DNA of 64,000 bases from UBA6168 sp965222975 (lineage in GTDB: Bacteria > Bacteroidota > Bacteroidia > Chitinophagales > Saprospiraceae), in the NCBI GenBank assembly GCA_965222975.1, contig CBDCVJ010000041.1:372001-436000 (forward strand), written 5' to 3'. Below are positions 31,523 through 41,018 of the stretch, one piece after another; the stretch's first letter is position 1; each line of letters starts with the position of its first letter. The notes under the pieces are model-generated. The model was not told the DNA's origin. It saw only the letters and a list, made by a program, of their open reading frames with translations, and did no database searches. The translations under genes and the position numbers were made by a program.

Positions 31523-33664
31523 TCAACGCACAAACGCATTCGCCATGCCCCCGTCCACATTAATAATATTCCCCGTGCTCTTGTCCAGAATGCTGACCAC
31601 TGCAAACACGCCGTTCGCAATGTCCTCCGGGCGGATGATCTCGTTCAGCAGGTTCCGTTTTGCATAAAAGGCGGGCAGTTCCTCCACCGTGATGCCGTAA
31701 GCCTTGGCCCGGCCTTCCGCCCATTCGCCTTCCCATATTTTACTGCCGACGATGACGCCGTCGGGGTTCACGGTGTTCACCCGGATCTTGTCCTTGGCCA
31801 CCTCCGCAGCGAGGAGGCGGGTCATGTGCTGTTGGGCAGCTTTGGCGGTGCCGTAGCCTACGTTGTTGGGGCCAGAGACGAGGCCGTTTTTGCTGGCAAT
31901 GTTCACCACATCGCCGCCGAAGCCCTGTTGCCGCATGATCTCGACCCCTTCTTTGGCCATGAGGAACTGGCCTTTTACCAGCACGTCCTGTAGCAGATCC
32001 CAATCTTTCAGGTTTGTTTCTTCCAATGGTTTTGAAATGGCCAGTCCGGCGCTGTGCACCACGATGTCCACGCCGCCGAATTCGAGGCAGGCGATTTCAT
32101 AAGCATCCTTCACGGAATGGGTGTTGGCCACGTCGCAGACGGCATAGGTGGCCACGTCCCGTTTATAGGTTTTCATGGCGTCCTTCAGGCGTCCTTCGGC
32201 AATGTCGGTCAGCACCACGCAGGCGCCTTCCCCGGCCAGTTTGTGGGCGATGGCCTTACCGATGCCGCCACCAGCCCCGGTGATAATGGCCACCCGTCGG
32301 GAAAGTGGTTTCTCCTTTGGCATCCGCTGCAATTTCGCTTCTTCCAATAGCCAGTATTCGATGTTGAACGCCTCCTGCCGGGGCAGGGCCGTGTATTCAG
32401 AAATGGCCTCGGCGCCCCGCATCACGTTGATGGCGTTGATGTAAAATTCACTTGATACCCTCGCCGTCTGTTTGTCTTTGGAAAACGTGAACATGCCCAC
32501 GCCGGGCCAGAGGATGACCACTGGGTTGGGGTCGCGCATGGCGGGCGAATTGGGGTGCTTGCAGGTTTCGTAATATTCGACGTACTCCTTTCGGTACTGC
32601 TCAAAGGCAGGTTCGATTTTTTCTTTAATTGCTTGAAAATCATTCGGTTCAGCCTTTGGTGAAAGCGGCAGGACAAGCGGTTGGATTTTTGTCCGTAAAA
32701 AATGGTCGGGGCAGCTCGTACCCAATGGGGCCAATTTTCCGAGGTCGTTGGAATTGATAAACTGCAGTACTCGCTCGTCGTCGGTGAAATGGCCGACCAT
32801 GCGTTTTTCGCTCGAACACAGTCCCCGTAAAATGGGGGCGATTTTGGCCGCTTGTTTTTTTCTTTCTTCCTCTGGCAGGCTTTCGATTTTTGCCCCACCA
32901 AAAACCGGCCTGTCCTTGCCCTCCCGTTTGGCGATGTACGCTGATGCCATTTCAATCACCTCCAAGCTGTTCATGTAGCATTCATGCGAAGTGTCGCCCC
33001 AGGTGAACAGCCCATGACTGCCCAACACGATGCCCCGGATGCCGGGGTTTTCGTTGAGGCATTGTTCCAGTTCCAGCGCCAGTTCAAAGCCCGGTCGGCG
33101 CCAAGGCACCCAGCCCATCGTACTGCCCCAAATTTCTTCCGTGATTTTTTTACTGTCCTTCGCCGCCGCCACGGCGATCAGCGCATCGGGGTGCAAATGG
33201 TCAATATGCTTGAACGGCAGCAGCCCGTGCAGCGGCGTATCAATGGAAGGCGCCCGGCTGTCGAGGTCATAGATACAATGGTAAAACAGCGCTACCATTT
33301 CGTCCTCGTGTTCCAGCCCCCGATAGACATTTTTCAGCGAGCGCAGCTGGTCGGTGTACAGCCCGGCAATGCCGCTTCGGGTGAGCGTACCAATGTCGCC
33401 ACCAGAGCCTTTGACCCACATCACTTCCATCTCCTTATTGCTTAGGGGGTCTTTTTCGATGGTCTTGCAGGAGGTGTTCCCACCGCCATAGTTGGTGATG
33501 CGGAGGTCAGCACCGAGGATATTGGAGCGGTAGAGGAACAGGGCAACCTCGTCGCCCTCAAGCTCGGCCGCTTTATCGTTCTCCCATAAATAATCAACGT
33601 ATTTGTATGAAGGCCTTTCACTTTTTTTGGTTTTCGCAAACAGGGTTGTTGGAGAAGATTTCAT
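31523..33664 (-). CDS. rhaEW: Bifunctional rhamnulose-1-phosphate aldolase / L-lactaldehyde dehydrogenase
   Basis: A 713-residue fusion. Residues about 30-400 are a class II aldolase (YGGGNTSCK near residue 60, the Zn-ligand region FKHIDHLHPDALIA, and GIVLGSHGLFTWG). Residues about 455-713 are a short-chain dehydrogenase: ITGAGGGIGKAIA nucleotide loop, VHSAG, IASKNG with the Ser position and VGYGTAKAA giving Tyr-x-x-x-Lys. It cleaves L-rhamnulose-1-phosphate to DHAP and L-lactaldehyde and oxidises the aldehyde to L-lactate, which the lut genes downstream can use. It is the first gene of the minus-strand operon, with a candidate promoter at 33724-33731. A few residues at the start may vary. 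Confidence 0.92.
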   Translation of the reverse strand: MKSSPTTLFAKTKKSERPSYKYVDYLWENDKAAELEGDEVALFLYRSNILGADLRITNYGGGNTSCKTIEKDPLSNKEMEVMWVKGSGGDIGTLTRSGIAGLYTDQLRSLKNVYRGLEHEDEMVALFYHCIYDLDSRAPSIDTPLHGLLPFKHIDHLHPDALIAVAAAKDSKKITEEIWGSTMGWVPWRRPGFELALELEQCLNENPGIRGIVLGSHGLFTWGDTSHECYMNSLEVIEMASAYIAKREGKDRPVFGGAKIESLPEEERKKQAAKIAPILRGLCSSEKRMVGHFTDDERVLQFINSNDLGKLAPLGTSCPDHFLRTKIQPLVLPLSPKAEPNDFQAIKEKIEPAFEQYRKEYVEYYETCKHPNSPAMRDPNPVVILWPGVGMFTFSKDKQTARVSSEFYINAINVMRGAEAISEYTALPRQEAFNIEYWLLEEAKLQRMPKEKPLSRRVAIITGAGGGIGKAIAHKLAGEGACVVLTDIAEGRLKDAMKTYKRDVATYAVCDVANTHSVKDAYEIACLEFGGVDIVVHSAGLAISKPLEETNLKDWDLLQDVLVKGQFLMAKEGVEIMRQQGFGGDVVNIASKNGLVSGPNNVGYGTAKAAQQHMTRLLAAEVAKDKIRVNTVNPDGVIVGSKIWEGEWAEGRAKAYGITVEELPAFYAKRNLLNEIIRPEDIANGVFAVVSILDKSTGNIINVDGGMANAFVR

Positions 33665-33723
33665 TTACTATGAGTTTTATATTATGATGGAATTAATTTT
33701 TAACATGCCAATTAGGCTCGAAA

Positions 33724-33731
33724 CAAAAGTA
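33724..33731 (-). promoter_or_regulatory. Candidate -7 box of the rhamnose operon
   Basis: On the minus strand this reads TACTTTTG, an exact match to the Bacteroidota -7 consensus TAnnTTTG. It predicts a transcript start near 33717, about 50 bases before the rhaEW ATG. No TTTG-type -33 box is seen at the usual spacing, which suggests that an activator is required. Confidence 0.5.
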
Positions 33732-33753
33732 TCTATTTTAAAACACTATCAGG

Positions 33754-33772
33754 ACAGTATAGTACAGTATAG
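33754..33772 (-). promoter_or_regulatory. Candidate activator site: direct repeat ACAGTATAG x2
   Basis: ACAGTATAG occurs at 33754-33762 and again at 33764-33772, a period of one helical turn. It lies about 37-55 bases upstream of the predicted rha transcript start, the classic position of AraC-type activator binding. A related inverse half (ACTATC) precedes it. No regulator gene adjoins the operon, so the factor is unknown. Confidence 0.4.
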
Positions 33773-33885
33773 CTAAAAATTAATGTTTGGTTAATTTGCG
33801 GTGGAATTTTGTCCCTAAATTGCCTTTACAAAACAACGGAAGCTGGTTTGAAAATAAATTCCCATCATTGCGCTGTTTTTTTTCA

Positions 33886-34005
33886 GACGCTGATTTTTAT
33901 GATTTCGCTGATTTAACGCTGAATATTTGACTGCGTTAAATCAGCGAAATCATAAAAAGTCAGCGTCAAAAAAAAAACAGTGTCAAATCAGCGTCTGAAA
34001 AAAAA
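33886..34005. repeat. Palindrome, CGCTGAT family, between rhaEW and the permease
   Basis: GACGCTGATTTTTATGATTT and its inverse (ATAAAAAGTCAGCGTC) flank GCTGATTTAACGC with its inverse, spanning 33886-33967. An extra partial unit CAGCGTCTGAAAAAAAA lies at 33988-34004. This is the divergent promoter region 33665-34039. Confidence 0.75.
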
Positions 34006-34039
34006 CTCCTAACATATTCTTCCATTGAAAAAGCCGACC

Positions 34040-35449
34040 ATGTCAGAAAAAACAGCTACCTACCAAGACGACTCCGCCAACCAGGAATTTGAACGCCAGC
34101 CAGTCCCGTCCACCCATTTAAAAGATTGGAAAAGCTTTCTCGGGATGTACGCAGGCGAACATGCGGCAGGTACGGAATTCATGATCGGGCCATTGTTCCT
34201 TACAGTGGGCGTTAGTGCCTTCGACCTGATCGTCGGATTGCTGGTTGGCAACCTATTGGCCGTTTTATCATGGCGTTTTCTGACGGCAGAAATAGCGGTG
34301 AAACGGCGGCTCACTTTGTACTATCAATTGGAAAAAATATGCGGCAAAAACCTCGTCGTGTTTTACAATGTGCTGAACGGCCTGCTGTTCTGTTTTTTGG
34401 CCGGGGCGATGATAACCGTCTCTGCCACGGCGGTTGGCGTTCCATTCGACATCCCCATGCCCAAGCTGACCGACACCATGCCCAACGGGGCGGGTTGGGT
34501 CATCATCGTGTTGGTCATCGGGGCGGTCATTTCCATTATTGCGGCGAGGGGCTACAGTTCCGTCGCTAAGGCCGCCAACTGGATGTCGCCTTTCATCGTA
34601 GCGGCATTTCTGGCCTGCGGCATCGTCGCCTTGGGACAGCTTGAAGTCAAGAGTTTTAGTGATTTCTGGAATATCTGGGGCGAAGGCACCGAACCCTTCC
34701 CCGGACAGATCAAATACACCTTTTGGCATGTGGTGCTATGGTCTTGGTTCTGCAATGCCGCCATGCACATCGGCATGTCCGACCTGACGGTGTTCCGCTA
34801 TGCCAAAAAACCAAGCACGGGCTGGACGACCGCTGCGGGCATGTACATCGGCCATTACATGGCGTGGATTGCCGCTGCCCTGCTCTATGTTGTTTACCTA
34901 AAATCGCCTGAAGCGCAAGCCTTCCTCAGCAACAACGAGGCACCGCCTGTGGCCCCTGGCCCTCTTGCCTATAACGCCATCGGCCTGTTCGGCATCATCG
35001 CCGTCGTCATCGCTGGCTGGACTACCGCTAATCCTACCATCTACCGGGCAGGGCTTGCTTTCCAGGCCATCCTTCCCAAACTCTCCACCGTCCAGACCAC
35101 CTTATTGGCAGGTGGGGTCGCCACCATTGCGGGCATCTTCCCAGCCTTTGCGATGAAGCTGCTGGGTTTTGTGGCCTTGTACGGTTTCATCCTCGCCCCC
35201 GTTGGGGCAGTCATTGTTTTTGAACATTTCTTCGCCAAACGGGCGGGCATCATCCCCAATTATGCCGAGCAATTGAACAGCCATTTTAACATGGCCGTTT
35301 TCATCGCTTGGGTTGCCAGCGCCGGGTTGTTCTATGTGCTTTCCGTACAGGCCGGTATTTTTCTTTCCTTTTTGACGCTCCCTGCGTGGCTGAGCGCTGG
35401 GGTGTTGTTCTTGCTGCTAAGTCGGTCGTTTCAGAAAAAGATTGGTTGA
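34040..35449 (+). CDS. NCS1-like (purine-cytosine permease type) transporter, candidate rhamnose permease
   Basis: A 469-residue integral membrane protein from ATG 34040 (TTG at 34025 is less likely) with about 12 hydrophobic segments. After a polar N terminus come FLGMYAGEHAAGTEFMIGPL, LIVGLLVGNLLAVLSWRF, VFYNVLNGLLFCFLAGAM and so on, with the NCS1-family features of an early Gly-rich helix and a W-rich middle (WHVVLWSWFCNAAMHIGMSD). NCS1 transporters move purines, cytosine, allantoin or vitamins. Here the divergent position to the rhamnose operon, with the shared promoter region, suggests it takes up rhamnose or a related sugar. That is inference from position; no sugar-specific residue can be named. 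Confidence 0.75.
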   Translation: MSEKTATYQDDSANQEFERQPVPSTHLKDWKSFLGMYAGEHAAGTEFMIGPLFLTVGVSAFDLIVGLLVGNLLAVLSWRFLTAEIAVKRRLTLYYQLEKICGKNLVVFYNVLNGLLFCFLAGAMITVSATAVGVPFDIPMPKLTDTMPNGAGWVIIVLVIGAVISIIAARGYSSVAKAANWMSPFIVAAFLACGIVALGQLEVKSFSDFWNIWGEGTEPFPGQIKYTFWHVVLWSWFCNAAMHIGMSDLTVFRYAKKPSTGWTTAAGMYIGHYMAWIAAALLYVVYLKSPEAQAFLSNNEAPPVAPGPLAYNAIGLFGIIAVVIAGWTTANPTIYRAGLAFQAILPKLSTVQTTLLAGGVATIAGIFPAFAMKLLGFVALYGFILAPVGAVIVFEHFFAKRAGIIPNYAEQLNSHFNMAVFIAWVASAGLFYVLSVQAGIFLSFLTLPAWLSAGVLFLLLSRSFQKKIG

Positions 35450-35697
35450 CTCGTTTTGGTTAATAGTGAAGTGATTCGTAAAAAGTTGGTTGTGATTAGT
35501 TTGTCAAATTTCTGAATATCAGTGCCTTACCGGCAAGTCAGATGGCCAGTTATTTGTGAACCAATCCGATCTTTAGATTTTCCGGTTTTATTAAATGGTA
35601 CTTATTGACACCAAATGGATAATGGCTTGCAAATGATTTATTTTCGGAAATGATGGTTTGCAATCAGGACAGTCTGAAAATTCTAAAAGAAAAGGAA

Positions 35698-38622
35698 TTA
35701 GCCTATTTTTTTCTTGTTCCAATGATAAATAAATAACGAGGCCAATGCCAATATGCCTGCCAAATGATACCACTGAAAATGGTTGACTAAATCTAACGAT
35801 TCTATATTACCGAATTGCACAAAGGCAGCCCAATAATAGGGATGGCTGTTGTTCCTGTCAGCCGTTTTCAAATAAGCCAATTTCGCTTTGGCAATTGCTT
35901 CATCTTTTGGCATTCCTTTTTTCAGGCATTTATAATAATTCACCATGATGTCGGATGTGGCGCAGTCGTCCACCGACCAGAGGCTGGTCAGTACGCTTTT
36001 ACTGCCAGCGAGCATAAAGCTGCGGGTAAGGCTCATCATGCCTTCGCCTTTCAATAATTTGCCCATGCCCGTGTTGCAGGCACTGAGGACGGCGAGGTCA
36101 GCATTTAAGCGGAGGTTGTTGAGTTCGTATTGTGAAAGATCACCATCGGAGAGGTAGATTTTATTCAGACCAATATCGCTGTCGTCCACACAGGCATGGG
36201 TAGCGAGGTGGATGATACGGTAATCGGACGCATTTTCCATAAAATAACCAAGCCCTGCACGTTCTGCAAACAGTGCTTCCCCCTCCATCAATTCGCTGAT
36301 CATAGCAACTTCCTGTTTGTTGCATTGCAGGCTATATAGCATATCCGTAGAACAGGTTCGTTGAGCTGCATAGCTGCCTTTAAAGGATGGGGCGAAGCCG
36401 ACGAATTTACCCGTTGCAGCCTGAACCGTTTTGTTTTTTTCTTCGGCAGCCATTAAGGAGGCAGAATATTGATAACTGATGCGATAGTCTTCTATTAAAT
36501 AGGTCAATGACATTGGGGAATAAGTGGGTTTGTTGGTTACAGGCTTTTTTCGCAATAATATTTCAAATGGCAAATAACATAAGACATCATCGGGAATGAT
36601 GATAAGGCGGTTTATTTTTGGTGATAAATCACTAAGCATTCCAACCAATAATTGGTTGTATAAATTATTTGACAAATGGGTAAATTCATTAAATTCCTCA
36701 CCAAATTTTTCACTGTTTGGCGGAGTGGAAATTAATTCACGCAAGCGGGCGACTCTTTCAATCAGTTTTTCTTTTTCTTTTATTTTAACAACTTGCAGGT
36801 CATTTTTTGTTAATAAAAAAACGAAGGCATTTTCAGTTCCGACTAGGTACTCCACAAGGGCTGTTTTATCATTTGTTAATTTCTCTCTTATTTCCACGAT
36901 TTTGGCCGATTGGTCTATATATTTCAATTCATAATAACTAGGGTATTCTTTTTCCAAAAAAGCTATCAATTTTTGATACTGTTGGCGAAATTCAAATACC
37001 TTATTTTCCCATTCTTTTATACTATTTTGATCAGCACTGTTGCTTTTTTGTTTTTCTTCGATGATCTTTTTTTGATAATAATTCAATTCGGCACTCAGGT
37101 CGTATTCTCGTTCAACTAGGCTGTCAGGAATTCCTGCAAATCCTTTTGCAATATCGTCCCGGATGGATTCAAAAAGAAGGACGGCTTTATTGTTTTCTGA
37201 AAAAGAAAAAGCCTGTTCGAGGTAATGCTTGTCACCAGTTGTTTGGAAAAGTTCAAGAGAGGTTTCTATAGCTTTTTCGTAAATGAGGAGAGCCTTTTTT
37301 GCCAGATTGTGTTTGGAACCATCGGCCATATATTCCTTCCGGATGGCCTTTATGGTCTCAACAGCCAAAAGGTAGCACTTATTGGCCAATTTTAAATGTT
37401 TCAGGTTTGCTCTTTTTTTATAGGAGGCAAATAGGGTTTCGGCTTTTCCTGCAAGGATTTCCAGCCCAGCTTGTTTTAAGATCATTTGACCAATTTCTGG
37501 ATTGGAAGCAATATCGTTTGACTCGAAACCATGTGAATTGAAGCGCAGTGCCTTCTGATAAAAATCCAGCGACTTGGAAAAATTTCCTTGTTTTTGAAAG
37601 ACCCAAGCTATTTTGGCTTTCGATAAAGCAAAACTTGGGTGCCTTTCGATATTTGAAAATTCATCTTTGGCTAAAACGTAGGCTTTTTCATAGGCTGCCA
37701 AGGCGCTGTTATTGTCATTTCTTTCTGATTGGACATCGCCAAGCTGTAAGTAACATTTATAGGCTTCTAAGGGTGAGGTTTTTTTTTGAATATCTATAGC
37801 CTTATGGATAAAATATAAAGCGCTGTCCGGTTTGTTTTTTTTTAGATAGAGTTCGGATAGGTCTTGATAAGCATACCATTCCGTCTGTTGGTAATAAGGA
37901 ACTTCAGGGAGTCGATCCAAAATGTCCTTGCTTTTATTATAGCAGCGAAGGGCATCTTTATTTTGGCTTGATTTTAAATGACATTTCCCCATTTGACGAT
38001 ATAATCGGGCAATAATATGAATCTGTCTATTGTCAGAATTATTTGTATGTTTTAATGCCTCTTCAAAATAGTTCAAAGCTTCTCCATAATCACCAATATC
38101 CTGAAATTTAAGCCCGATGCTTTCTAAATCATATAATATCCCTTCTTCAGCAAAATAATCCTTCAAAATTTGAAGACTTTTTTTTTGCACCTCAATTGAT
38201 TTAAAGAAATTACCTTTTAATTTATATTGAAGTGATAACTGGCCAAGGGCAAAAGCATACTGTTTAGAAGAAGTCCCATGAAGAGATTTTGCCAATTCTA
38301 CATATTGCGGAACTATTGCAAAATAATTTTCATAATCTTTTTGGTAATAATAGATTGTAGACAGGTAGGATAAACTTATGCGATACTGTTCCCAATTTTC
38401 TACTTCTTTGAATGTTTTTAGCGCTTCATTGAGAAATTCAATGTTTTTTGTTTGGTCTTGATCTCTGACATTAATTTTTTCTCTTTGCGTTATAGCCAGT
38501 TTCACTTTATCCTCCACATTATTTTGTCCGATTAGGTTAAAGGTGAAACAAAATGTTAAAACAATCAGGCAGAAAAAATACTCTGCACTTTTGATCGGAA
38601 TTTGAAAGCCGAATCTTTTCAT
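35698..38622 (-). CDS. TPR-CHAT protein (caspase-like protease domain), membrane anchored
   Basis: A 974-residue protein: signal or anchor segment (residues about 15-33, FFCLIVLTFCFTFNL), about ten TPR units to residue 480, a helical linker, and a CHAT domain (about 640-940). The catalytic dyad is visible as H809 in IIHLATHACVD and C849 in LAVLSACNTGMG, with the family's ending SLWSVDD. A C-terminal transmembrane segment (LAGILALASLFIYHW, about residue 950-966) and a KKK tail follow. CHAT peptidases cleave partner proteins, in some systems after activation by TPR-bound partners, and some act in programmed cell death or antiphage defence. The substrate is unknown. A sigma/anti-sigma pair lies about 2 kb upstream on the other strand. 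Confidence 0.87.
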   Translation of the reverse strand: MKRFGFQIPIKSAEYFFCLIVLTFCFTFNLIGQNNVEDKVKLAITQREKINVRDQDQTKNIEFLNEALKTFKEVENWEQYRISLSYLSTIYYYQKDYENYFAIVPQYVELAKSLHGTSSKQYAFALGQLSLQYKLKGNFFKSIEVQKKSLQILKDYFAEEGILYDLESIGLKFQDIGDYGEALNYFEEALKHTNNSDNRQIHIIARLYRQMGKCHLKSSQNKDALRCYNKSKDILDRLPEVPYYQQTEWYAYQDLSELYLKKNKPDSALYFIHKAIDIQKKTSPLEAYKCYLQLGDVQSERNDNNSALAAYEKAYVLAKDEFSNIERHPSFALSKAKIAWVFQKQGNFSKSLDFYQKALRFNSHGFESNDIASNPEIGQMILKQAGLEILAGKAETLFASYKKRANLKHLKLANKCYLLAVETIKAIRKEYMADGSKHNLAKKALLIYEKAIETSLELFQTTGDKHYLEQAFSFSENNKAVLLFESIRDDIAKGFAGIPDSLVEREYDLSAELNYYQKKIIEEKQKSNSADQNSIKEWENKVFEFRQQYQKLIAFLEKEYPSYYELKYIDQSAKIVEIREKLTNDKTALVEYLVGTENAFVFLLTKNDLQVVKIKEKEKLIERVARLRELISTPPNSEKFGEEFNEFTHLSNNLYNQLLVGMLSDLSPKINRLIIIPDDVLCYLPFEILLRKKPVTNKPTYSPMSLTYLIEDYRISYQYSASLMAAEEKNKTVQAATGKFVGFAPSFKGSYAAQRTCSTDMLYSLQCNKQEVAMISELMEGEALFAERAGLGYFMENASDYRIIHLATHACVDDSDIGLNKIYLSDGDLSQYELNNLRLNADLAVLSACNTGMGKLLKGEGMMSLTRSFMLAGSKSVLTSLWSVDDCATSDIMVNYYKCLKKGMPKDEAIAKAKLAYLKTADRNNSHPYYWAAFVQFGNIESLDLVNHFQWYHLAGILALASLFIYHWNKKKIG

Positions 38623-38746
38623 TGAATTTATCTTTTATAGAAAAGACATATTACCGTACAATTAATAATCACAGCTAGTGAAAGAATGATGACCTATTCC
38701 AACTGAAAATAGAATAGGCCATCAAATGTAGAAGAAAAAGATGTAC

Positions 38747-39757
38747 TTATTGTGTTTTGATCAATTTGAAGGTTTTAGCTTCATTTAATTTTTTGATACG
38801 GAGGTAATATATGCCCGGTATCCAATCAGATGTTTTAAGAGTGATATTTTCTGATCCTTCCGTGGTATTTAATGTCATTGCCCTTCCATGTATATCGAAA
38901 CAATCAATATTGATTTTCGGCAAACCTTCGTAATCGAGCCTTAATGTAACATGATCTTTAAATGGATTAGGGCTGACTTGAATTTCCTGTAAATTGATTT
39001 CATCAACTTTCTCTAATTCATGTTTTTGTAAACTTTCTTTGGCTGGCAATTGTCCTTCTACATATCCATTATTTGGGTTGGCAACCAACCAGACTAGAGG
39101 GATAAATGTACTCAGGCCATTGTTTATAATATGTTGTCCGTTCAGGCCATTGCAAGGATCGCTCGTGCCTGGAGGGCCACCAACTTCGCAACAAATCTCC
39201 TTGAACACTTGCCAATAATTTGCTCTGCCGATGTTCTCGGAAAAACAAAATATATTTTGGGGAAATAAGCCTAGATTGTCAGCAAGAGGATAGGCGACCG
39301 TATCTCCAAGGTTTTTGGGATCTTCATCGGTCACGAGTTGGTATTGCATTTCAGCACAAAACAAGGAGCTTATTCCACAATCTCGGGTCATATCCATTTT
39401 TACCGTAAATGTTGCCTGATAGGTTGGTACCCCATAGCCAAGATTCACTAGTTCGACCATGGCAGGGGTTACTCTAGGTGTAAAGCCGCTAATTCCATTT
39501 ACGACATCATGGAAATATATCATCATAGCCGGATATGCCTGAACATTCTGGTCTGCAAACCGTACCTTCAAATCAAAAAATAGTAAATTATCGGATAGCA
39601 CCTCAACGCAGAAATCATCTCCGCCCGCCCCATGTTGGATCATGGAGTTGTACCAATTGGTATCAATTGGTCGTTCGGTACCATAAGAATCATTGCAAAT
39701 TCCCATTGCAAAAAGAAAGAACAAAAATGCTTTACATAAAATAATTGTTTGCTTCAT
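38747..39757 (-). CDS. Secreted protein with T9SS type A sorting domain
   Basis: A 336-residue protein with a signal peptide (IILCKAFLFFLFAMGI) and a C-terminal T9SS type A sorting domain of about 75 residues: IQVSPNPFKDHVTLRLDYEG, IDCFDIHGRAM, WIPGIYYLRIKK and a terminal FKLIKTQ. The central 200 residues have several cysteines and alternating polar and hydrophobic strands, presumably a beta-rich domain, but I recognise no family. It would be exported by type IX secretion and perhaps attached to the cell surface. The CHAT gene follows about 125 bases downstream on the same strand, but I see no functional link. Confidence 0.7.
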   Translation of the reverse strand: MKQTIILCKAFLFFLFAMGICNDSYGTERPIDTNWYNSMIQHGAGGDDFCVEVLSDNLLFFDLKVRFADQNVQAYPAMMIYFHDVVNGISGFTPRVTPAMVELVNLGYGVPTYQATFTVKMDMTRDCGISSLFCAEMQYQLVTDEDPKNLGDTVAYPLADNLGLFPQNIFCFSENIGRANYWQVFKEICCEVGGPPGTSDPCNGLNGQHIINNGLSTFIPLVWLVANPNNGYVEGQLPAKESLQKHELEKVDEINLQEIQVSPNPFKDHVTLRLDYEGLPKINIDCFDIHGRAMTLNTTEGSENITLKTSDWIPGIYYLRIKKLNEAKTFKLIKTQ

Positions 39758-40414
39758 TTTTAATTGTTTTTAGTTATGAATTTTTTCATGACCTAAAAAC
39801 AATGTTTTAGCCGATTGCTCACCTCGACATATAATGGAAAGGCCATGCGAAAAGCACACCTTTTTATGCTCGGAACGATAAGGAAATAAGAATGAGTCCA
39901 GCAAAAGAAATTAAAGAATCATAGTTTTGGGAAGGCTTGGGTTTTAGCCACTTCAATTTGGTTTAGAAGCCTATGTCAAAAGTAAGTTCCTCTAATTGAT
40001 TAAGCAAGGTTGAACTAGTAACTGTGTAGGTTGGGCCAGTATCTGTGCAAAAACCCAGAATTTTATTCCCTAATTTCAATAAACTGTCGGAACTGCAGAA
40101 CCTTTATGAATACAGATATAAATTAGGAGTCCGTCTTTTTATAGTTGTTCACCCTATACATTCTCATACATGTCTGGGCGAGAGAAAAAGGTAATGGTAA
40201 AGGAAAGATTTTTTGCAACTATTATTACTTTCACGGCCGAAAAGAAAGATTGTTTCAGCGCCTTCTTTTTTGAGGACACACCACTATACAACCCTCCCGT
40301 AATACTTCAAAACCAAAATATTAAAAAAAGCATAAGCCGGCCCATTGGTTGTATTAATTAATCTCAATATTTTTCATCGGTCGCATTACCTTTTTCTGAT
40401 TGATAGGAATAACT

Positions 40415-41011
40415 ATGGCAGAGACCAAAAAGAAAATACCGGGCAGTGAGATCATCGAACAATTGCAATTTGGCAATAGCCAGTCTGTTGACAAGGCGTT
40501 GATTTATTTGCACCGTCAGGTCTATCGGACGGTGGTTTCTTTTGTCAAAAAGTACAAAGGCTCGGATGCCGATTGTGAAGACTTGTTCCAAGACGGTCTA
40601 GTTGCACTTTATAGATTGGCGAAGGACGGCAAACTGAAGAAGGATGCCACCAATGTAGAAGCATATCTTTATACCATTTGCCGTAATCTATGGTACAAGC
40701 AATTGCAAAAAAGGAAGGAAACCGTAGAAGTGGATGAAAACGCCAATTCGGTTCCGATCGAAGAACTGGCGTTGTATTCCCTCATGGAAGAAGAAAAAAA
40801 AGCAGCCATTGACCAACTGCTCTCCCGGATCGGGGATAGTTGTAAACGGTTGTTGGTCTATTATTTTTACGACAGGCTAAGGTTAAAACAGATAGCCGAA
40901 CTGATGGATTATGCCAGCGAACAGGTGGCCAAGAACAAGAAGTCGGAATGCATGAAAAAATTAAGAACGCTCGCCTCCGAATTGCCCTCCATCAAAAACA
41001 AAATCAGCTAA
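40415..41011 (+). CDS. RNA polymerase sigma factor, sigma-70 family (ECF-like)
   Basis: A 198-residue sigma factor from ATG 40415 (TTG at 40400 rejected). Region 2 contains the DCEDLFQDGLVALYRL segment, NVEAYLYTICRNLWYKQL is the region 2.4-like helix, and region 4 at residues about 135-185 (LSRIGDSCKRLLVYYFYDRL, LKQIAELMDYASEQVAKNK) is a helix-turn-helix. It is the kind of sigma found with TPR/CHAT partners in Saprospiria. It is followed seven bases later by a membrane protein that probably restrains it. The 650-base upstream region 39758-40414 has no gene I can support (an ORF at 40170 is low complexity). Targets unknown. Confidence 0.85.
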   Translation: MAETKKKIPGSEIIEQLQFGNSQSVDKALIYLHRQVYRTVVSFVKKYKGSDADCEDLFQDGLVALYRLAKDGKLKKDATNVEAYLYTICRNLWYKQLQKRKETVEVDENANSVPIEELALYSLMEEEKKAAIDQLLSRIGDSCKRLLVYYFYDRLRLKQIAELMDYASEQVAKNKKSECMKKLRTLASELPSIKNKIS

Positions 41012-41018
41012 TAGCCTT

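Noticed and set aside
30852..33445. Several plus-strand frames of 80-153 codons
   Set aside because: They are shadows of the GC-rich rhaI and rhaEW genes, which have complete family motifs on the minus strand.
40170..40361. 63-codon plus frame before the sigma gene
   Set aside because: Low complexity, no family, and no sign of a leader or conserved start.
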